Made by a program: the position numbers and the translations under genes. The notes under the pieces were generated by a model. The model was not told where the DNA came from, did not search any database, and saw only the letters and a list, made by a program, of their open reading frames with translations. DNA of 11,081 nt from Bacteroidales bacterium (lineage in GTDB: Bacteria > Bacteroidota > Bacteroidia > Bacteroidales > PUMT01), in contig SLOS01000213.1 in the NCBI GenBank assembly GCA_007132365.1, positions 1 to 11,081 on the forward strand. Reading direction: 5' to 3'. Positions 6,943-11,081 of this stretch are shown piece by piece; positions within the stretch are counted from its first letter, which is position 1; every line of letters starts with the position of its first letter.

Positions 6943-6960
6943 TTTGCAGTTGCAAAAATA
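6943..6960 (-). promoter_or_regulatory. Candidate -7 element of the lipid A cluster with overlapping inverted repeat
   Basis: The minus strand reads TATTTTTG at 6960-6953, a full match to TAnnTTTG, about 90 bp before the HD gene start. An inverted repeat TTTGCA (6943-6948) and TGCAAA (6951-6956), separated by GT, overlaps it and would lie near the transcription start. No TTTG is found at the standard -33 spacing. The region is AT-rich, so the match may be chance. Confidence 0.3.
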
Positions 6961-7021
6961 AGGAAGTTTTACTATTTTTTTCGGAAAATCAGGCAAATAT
7001 GCTAATTTTCAATCAAGTATT

Positions 7022-7052
7022 TTTGCGTTTTCGAGTATTATTTATAATTTTG
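7022..7052 (+). promoter_or_regulatory. Promoter of the rimP-nusA-infB operon
   Basis: TTTG at 7022-7025, a 19-bp spacer, then TAATTTTG at 7045-7052 match the Bacteroidota primary-sigma consensus (TTTG, about 19 bp, TAnnTTTG) at every fixed position. It points to rimP, whose start lies 75 bp past the -7 element, giving a leader of roughly 70 nt. A second -7-like octamer, TATTTTTG at 7018-7025, overlaps the -33 element but has no TTTG of its own upstream. This is the best promoter in the window. Confidence 0.65.
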
Positions 7053-7086
7053 CAGACTGAATGTTGAAAAGTATTTGTTTATGATG

Positions 7087-7110
7087 TAGGGGACTTCAGT
7101 CCCCTATTTT
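7087..7110 (+). promoter_or_regulatory. Terminator-like hairpin in the rimP leader (possible attenuator)
   Basis: TAGGGGACT (7087-7095) and AGTCCCCTA (7098-7106) are perfectly complementary. In RNA the loop would open to about 4 nt, leaving an 8-bp GC-rich stem followed by four T residues. The upstream gene is divergent, so there is no plus-strand gene for it to terminate. It sits inside the predicted rimP leader, 20 nt before the start codon, where it could act as an attenuator, an RNA-protein site or a translation control element. The U-tract is short, so termination efficiency is uncertain. Confidence 0.65.
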
Positions 7111-7126
7111 AATAGATGGAAGCAAA

Positions 7127-7591
7127 ATGATTGACAGGGGAACAATCACAGAACTGGTAACCAGGCATATAAAAGGCACCGGCCTGTTTATTGTCGACAT
7201 TCATGTCTCCCGGTCAAACGATATCAGGATACTGGTAGATAATCAGTTGGGGGTGAGCATACAGGAATGTGCCGAACTTAGCAGAGCCATTGAAAGCAGC
7301 CTCAGCAGGGATGAGCAGGATTTCAATCTGGAGGTATCATCTCCCGGGCTTTCCGAACCACTGAAAGTTTTACCGCAATACATAAAGAATATCGGACGAG
7401 AGGTTGAAGTTATAACTATAGAGGGTCAAAAACACGAAGGAAAACTGATACGCACAACTGACAATGGACTGATTATTGAGGAAATTGAAAAAGACAAGAA
7501 GAAAAAGAAGAGGCCCGAAATTAAGGCAGTTGAAAAAGAGTTTGATTTTGACCGGATCCGGTCAACAAAAGTTTTGGTATCATATAAATAA
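7127..7591 (+). CDS. rimP: Ribosome maturation factor RimP
   Basis: RimP binds the 30S subunit late in assembly and aids its maturation. At 154 residues the protein matches the family (E. coli about 150). The N-terminal alpha/beta domain (1 to about 75) ends in the family signature LEVSSPGLSEPL (68-79). The C-terminal SH3-like domain (about 85-154) carries a lysine-rich loop (EKDKKKKKRP, 121-130) likely to contact rRNA. It is the first gene of rimP-nusA-infB, 20 bp before nusA, and is read from the promoter at 7022-7052. The ATG at 7127 overlaps by two bases the stop codon of a 4-codon out-of-frame ORF (ATG at 7116, TGA at 7128-7130), and GGAAG at 7118-7122 may be a weak Shine-Dalgarno. Identity is secure. 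Confidence 0.94.
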   Translation: MIDRGTITELVTRHIKGTGLFIVDIHVSRSNDIRILVDNQLGVSIQECAELSRAIESSLSRDEQDFNLEVSSPGLSEPLKVLPQYIKNIGREVEVITIEGQKHEGKLIRTTDNGLIIEEIEKDKKKKKRPEIKAVEKEFDFDRIRSTKVLVSYK

Positions 7592-7611
7592 TTAGAAAAA
7601 GTTGCATTAAG

Positions 7612-8850
7612 ATGGAAAATTTGAATCTCACAGAACCGTTTTCTGAGTTCAAGGAATTGAAAAGCATAGACAGGGCTACCATGATGAGCGTACTGGAAGA
7701 TGTTTTCAGAAGTATGCTTATAAAATATTTCGGTACCGACGAGAACTTTGACATTATTATCAATATTGACAAAGGTGATTTTGAAATCTGGAGAAACAGG
7801 GAAGTGGTAAAAGATAATGAACTGGCAGACCCCAACCTTCAGATAGGCTTATCGGAAGCACAGAAGATTGATCCGGATTATGAACCGGGAGAAGAGGTAA
7901 CCGATGAGGTCAAGCTAGCCGATTTCGGACGCAGGGCAATACTGGCTTTAAGACAGAATCTCACCTCACGGATAATGGAGCTTGAAAAAAACAATGTTTA
8001 CCTTAAGTATAAGGACCGTATAGGCGAAATCGTTACCGGTGACGTTTACCAGGTATGGAAAAGGGAGATACTCATTATCGATGATGAAGGGAATGAACTC
8101 ATCCTGCCCAGGGCAGAGCAGATACCTACAGATTATTTCAGAAAAGGAGATACAATAAGGGCTGTTGTCATAAAGGTTGAAATGAAAAACAATGTTCCTC
8201 TTATAATTTTGTCGCGAACCTCTCCGGTATTCCTCGAGAGACTTTTTGAACTGGAAGTCCCTGAGATCTACGACGGTCTTATAACCATAAAGAAGATTGT
8301 GCGTGTACCAGGAGAAAGAGCAAAGGTGGCGGTTGAATCCTATGATGACCGTATTGACCCTGTAGGTGCCTGTGTTGGGATGAAAGGTTCACGCATACAT
8401 GGAATAGTGCGGGAGCTCAAGAATGAAAACATAGATGTCATTAATTACACCACTAACAATCAGCTCTATATTTCAAGATCGCTGAGCCCCGCCAAAATCA
8501 GTTCAATTAAAATCATTGAAGAAGAGAAAAGGGCAGAGGTTTTCCTGAAACCAAACGAGGTATCCCTGGCAATAGGTAAAGGAGGATTGAATATTAAACT
8601 TGCCGGACAGCTGACAGGTTATGAGATAGATGTGTTCCGCGATACTGAAGGAGAAGATGAAGAGGATGTAAACATTGATGAATTCAGCGACGAAATTGAA
8701 AGCTGGATAATAGATGAATTAAAAGCAGTTGGTTGTGATACAGCGAAAAGTGTTCTTGAACTCTCAGTGGAAGATCTTGTGAAAAGAACTGATCTTGAAG
8801 AAGAGACAATACAGGAAGTTTTACGTGTACTTAAAGCTGAATTTGAATAA
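7612..8850 (+). CDS. nusA: Transcription termination/antitermination factor NusA
   Basis: NusA binds RNA polymerase and nascent RNA, affecting pausing, intrinsic and Rho-dependent termination and antitermination. The 412 residues hold an N-terminal polymerase-binding domain (about 1-130), an S1 RNA-binding domain (about 136-202), KH1 with the loop GMKGSR (256-261), and KH2 with GKGG (322-325) inside VSLAIGKGGLNIKLAGQLTG. An acidic linker follows (EGEDEEDVNIDEFSDE, about 346-361). The C-terminal part (about 362-410, ELKAVGCDTAKSVLELSVEDLV) resembles one helix-hairpin-helix-like acidic repeat, so the chain is shorter than E. coli NusA (495 residues, two such repeats). It sits 20 bp after rimP and 24 bp before infB. 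No Shine-Dalgarno is obvious; the A-rich upstream sequence is typical of this phylum. Confidence 0.96.
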   Translation: MENLNLTEPFSEFKELKSIDRATMMSVLEDVFRSMLIKYFGTDENFDIIINIDKGDFEIWRNREVVKDNELADPNLQIGLSEAQKIDPDYEPGEEVTDEVKLADFGRRAILALRQNLTSRIMELEKNNVYLKYKDRIGEIVTGDVYQVWKREILIIDDEGNELILPRAEQIPTDYFRKGDTIRAVVIKVEMKNNVPLIILSRTSPVFLERLFELEVPEIYDGLITIKKIVRVPGERAKVAVESYDDRIDPVGACVGMKGSRIHGIVRELKNENIDVINYTTNNQLYISRSLSPAKISSIKIIEEEKRAEVFLKPNEVSLAIGKGGLNIKLAGQLTGYEIDVFRDTEGEDEEDVNIDEFSDEIESWIIDELKAVGCDTAKSVLELSVEDLVKRTDLEEETIQEVLRVLKAEFE

Positions 8851-8874
8851 TTTTAAAAATTGAGAGCTTGAAAT

Positions 8875-11081
8875 ATGTCAGAGGTTATCACTACAAAAAG
8901 ACTTAGTAAAATAGCAAGGGAGTTTAACCTGGGGATCAGCACCATTGTTGATTTTCTCCGGAAGAAAGGTTATGATATCAGTCCGAACCCGAACACCAAG
9001 GTTTCGGAAGAGCAGTACCACCTTATTTTAAAGGAATACAGTTCTGAGATAAGCGTAAAAAAGGAGTCGGAGAAGATAAGCCTCAGAATTGCCCGTGAGA
9101 AGAAAGAAAGTTTTTCAATAGAAGATGACAAGAAGCCCGCTGTCAGTGATGAGCATGATACTTCCGACAGTGAGGACGAAGTACTTATCAAGGATAGTGC
9201 ATCAAAAAAGCCCGCTCCTGCTGATACAATTAAAACACCGGTAAAACCTGAAGAATTTGCTGAAAAATCTGATGAAAAAGCTAAAACAGAACCCGAAACT
9301 GAGAAAAAGAAGATAAAAAAAGAGGAAGATCCTGTAAAAGAAGCACCAGAGGCTTCTGTAAAACCTGAAAAAGAAAAAGAAGAAGAGGAGGTTGATGCAC
9401 CCCGCATCAAGGTGGTGGGTAATATTGACCTGGATACTCTTAACCAGAAGACACGCCCGGCTAAAAAAGACAGAAAAGCAAAAACGCCGGAGGAGAAAGA
9501 TAAAAAGGAAGAGAAAGTTGCTGATAAAAAGCTGCCGGAACCACCCGAAGAAGCCCCAAAAGAGGAACCCGTTGAGGAACCGTCGGCTGAACAAACACCA
9601 GAAGACGAAGTTTTCAAGCATGAGGTAAGAAAGCTTACAGGTCCCACAGTGGTTGGGAAAATCGACCTTCCGCTAAAAGAGAAAAAAAAGCCTGTTGCAT
9701 CTTCGAGTGATACAGAGCGAGGTAAGAAAAAGAAAAGAAAACGCATCAGGAAAGACGGATCAAAAACACCCGCTGAACCAGATGTAGCCGCTGAACAGCA
9801 AGTCCGCGACCAGGCTGCCGGCGACCAGAAAAAATCAAAACTAAGAAAAGGTAAAAAAAGGCCTGTCAGAGCCGAGGTCAGCGAGGAAGATGTGCAGAAG
9901 CAGATCAAGGATACCTTATCCAGGCTGACCTCCAGGGGAAAGTCCAAAGGTGCAAAATACAGGCGTGACAAACGTGAATTATTAAGCCAGAAGCAGCAGG
10001 AAGAGACGGAAAAGCAGGAGATGGAAAGCAAGACCCTGAAAGTAACTGAATTTGTTACTGTCAATGAACTGGCATCAATGATGGATGTTCCGGTAACAGA
10101 TATCATCTCCTCTTGCATGAGCCTCGGCCTTTTTGTCTCAATAAATCAAAGGCTCGATGCTGAAACTATTGCACTTGTTGCAGAAGAATACGATTTTAAG
10201 ACAGAGTTCGTGAGTGTTGACCTTCAGGAGACCATTACCGAGGATGATGAGCAGGATGACGAAAGCTTGCTTACCGAACGGCCACCTATCGTAACCGTAA
10301 TGGGTCACGTAGACCATGGTAAAACATCTCTCCTGGACTTCATCCGCCATGCCAATGTCATAGCAGGAGAGGCGGGCGGGATCACCCAGCATATAGGGGC
10401 ATACAGTGTTGAGCTTGACAACGGGAAAACAATAACGTTCCTTGATACACCCGGTCATGAAGCATTTACTGCCATGAGAGCCAGGGGGGCAAGAATAACC
10501 GATATCGCAATTATAGTTATCGCGGCTGATGACAGCGTAATGCCGCAGACAGTGGAGGCTATCAACCATGCTCATGCCGCCGGGGTACCAATTGTCTTTG
10601 CAATAAATAAAATAGACAAGCCCGGCTCAAACCCGGAAAAGATCAAGGAGCAGCTTGCCAATATGAACTTTATGACGGAGGACTGGGGCGGCAAGTACCA
10701 GTCCCAGGAAATATCCGCCAAAAGCGGAACCAACATTGACCAGCTGCTTGAAAAGGTGTTGCTGGAAGCTGAAATCCTTGAATTAAAAGCCAACCCGCAC
10801 AAAAAAGCCTCAGGCACAGTTGTGGAGTCGGAACTTGACAAGGGAAGAGGTTACATTACTACAATTCTGATTCAATCCGGTACCTTGAAATTAGGAGACA
10901 TCGTGCTTGCAGGCATTTACCACGGTCACGTTAAGGCAATGCACAATGAAAGGGGCAAACCTGTCAGGGAGGCCGGTCCGGCAACCCCGGCCCTGATTCT
11001 GGGACTTAACGGAGCTCCCCAGGCAGGAGATAACTTCAATGTCATGTCGAGCGACAGGGAAGCCAGGGATATTGCCAATAA
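8875..11081 (+). CDS. infB: Translation initiation factor IF-2 (cut by window edge)
   Basis: IF-2 is the GTPase that brings initiator tRNA to the 30S subunit and promotes subunit joining. 735 codons are present; the C-terminal domains that bind initiator tRNA are missing beyond the right edge. An IF2_N helix domain lies at about 1-55 (KRLSKIAREFNLGISTIVDF). Residues about 60-320 form a long Lys/Glu/Pro-rich, probably disordered linker with two VVGxIDL motifs (180-186, 259-265) and a basic patch (284-293). A Lys/Arg-rich helix (about 322-385) follows. A second IF2_N domain starts near 390. The G domain has G1 GHVDHGKT (477-484), G3 DTPGH (524-528), G4 NKID (578-581) and G5 SAKSG (614-618); beta-barrel domain II spans about 645-725. 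The ATG at 8875 gives the conserved N-terminus and lies 24 bp after nusA. Confidence 0.97.
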   Translation, partial: MSEVITTKRLSKIAREFNLGISTIVDFLRKKGYDISPNPNTKVSEEQYHLILKEYSSEISVKKESEKISLRIAREKKESFSIEDDKKPAVSDEHDTSDSEDEVLIKDSASKKPAPADTIKTPVKPEEFAEKSDEKAKTEPETEKKKIKKEEDPVKEAPEASVKPEKEKEEEEVDAPRIKVVGNIDLDTLNQKTRPAKKDRKAKTPEEKDKKEEKVADKKLPEPPEEAPKEEPVEEPSAEQTPEDEVFKHEVRKLTGPTVVGKIDLPLKEKKKPVASSSDTERGKKKKRKRIRKDGSKTPAEPDVAAEQQVRDQAAGDQKKSKLRKGKKRPVRAEVSEEDVQKQIKDTLSRLTSRGKSKGAKYRRDKRELLSQKQQEETEKQEMESKTLKVTEFVTVNELASMMDVPVTDIISSCMSLGLFVSINQRLDAETIALVAEEYDFKTEFVSVDLQETITEDDEQDDESLLTERPPIVTVMGHVDHGKTSLLDFIRHANVIAGEAGGITQHIGAYSVELDNGKTITFLDTPGHEAFTAMRARGARITDIAIIVIAADDSVMPQTVEAINHAHAAGVPIVFAINKIDKPGSNPEKIKEQLANMNFMTEDWGGKYQSQEISAKSGTNIDQLLEKVLLEAEILELKANPHKKASGTVVESELDKGRGYITTILIQSGTLKLGDIVLAGIYHGHVKAMHNERGKPVREAGPATPALILGLNGAPQAGDNFNVMSSDREARDIAN

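Noticed and set aside
8970..10118. Long minus-strand ORF (382 codons) rich in Ser and Phe, and a nested one at 9202-9621
   Set aside because: They are antisense to the Lys/Glu-rich linker of infB. AAA/GAA codons read backwards give TTT/TTC and few stops, so the long frames are a composition artefact. The infB frame shows real domains on both sides.
10138..10841. Minus-strand ORFs at 10138-10575 and 10572-10841
   Set aside because: They lie antisense to the IF-2 second IF2_N domain and G domain, where the plus frame carries all the GTPase motifs; no recognisable protein on the minus strand.
1..11081. Mobile elements, CRISPR arrays, tRNA/rRNA genes or an undescribed defence or biosynthetic system
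   Set aside because: Every large frame is accounted for by conserved housekeeping genes, gaps are all under 300 bp, and no direct-repeat arrays, transposase motifs or tRNA-like cloverleafs were seen by eye.

Overview
The window is chromosomal housekeeping DNA from a member of the Bacteroidota, most likely of Bacteroidales type. Three things point there. LpxC and FabZ are fused in one protein. The lipid A genes run HD-phosphohydrolase, lpxD, lpxC-fabZ, lpxA, unlike the lpxD-fabZ-lpxA-lpxB order of proteobacteria. Upstream regions carry TAnnTTTG elements, the -7 motif of the Bacteroidota primary sigma factor, and most genes lack a strong Shine-Dalgarno sequence. Assignment below phylum is inference.

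Layout. (1) Bases 1-905, minus strand: the N-terminal 301 codons of sufB (Fe-S cluster assembly scaffold), running off the left edge. (2) 906-1099: a divergent control region with small inverted repeats and promoter-like elements. (3) 1100-2140, plus strand: thiL, thiamine-monophosphate kinase. It ends 9 bp from the convergent lipid A cluster. (4) 2150-6863, minus strand: a lipid A cluster transcribed HD-domain phosphohydrolase -> lpxD -> lpxC-fabZ -> lpxA. Gaps are 31, 148 and 17 bp. LpxA, LpxC and LpxD catalyse the first three committed steps on UDP-GlcNAc, and FabZ competes with LpxA and LpxD for their 3-hydroxyacyl-ACP donors. (5) 6864-7126: a second divergent control region with a good Bacteroidota promoter and a terminator-like hairpin just before rimP. 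(6) 7127-11081, plus strand: rimP-nusA-infB, the widely conserved operon for 30S maturation, transcription elongation/termination and translation initiation. infB runs off the right edge after 735 codons.

I found no mobile element, CRISPR array, tRNA, rRNA or known riboswitch, and no unknown multi-gene system. The coding content is ordinary. The items worth a second look are regulatory: a 7-bp inverted repeat on the predicted sufB promoter, a hairpin plus mini-ORFs in the rimP leader, palindromic DNA in the unusually long lpxD/lpxC-fabZ gap, and a TTG start on the HD gene. At protein level there are residue changes in LpxA at positions tied to acyl-chain choice, a Bacteroidota-type insertion in LpxC, and a repeated short motif in the IF2 linker.
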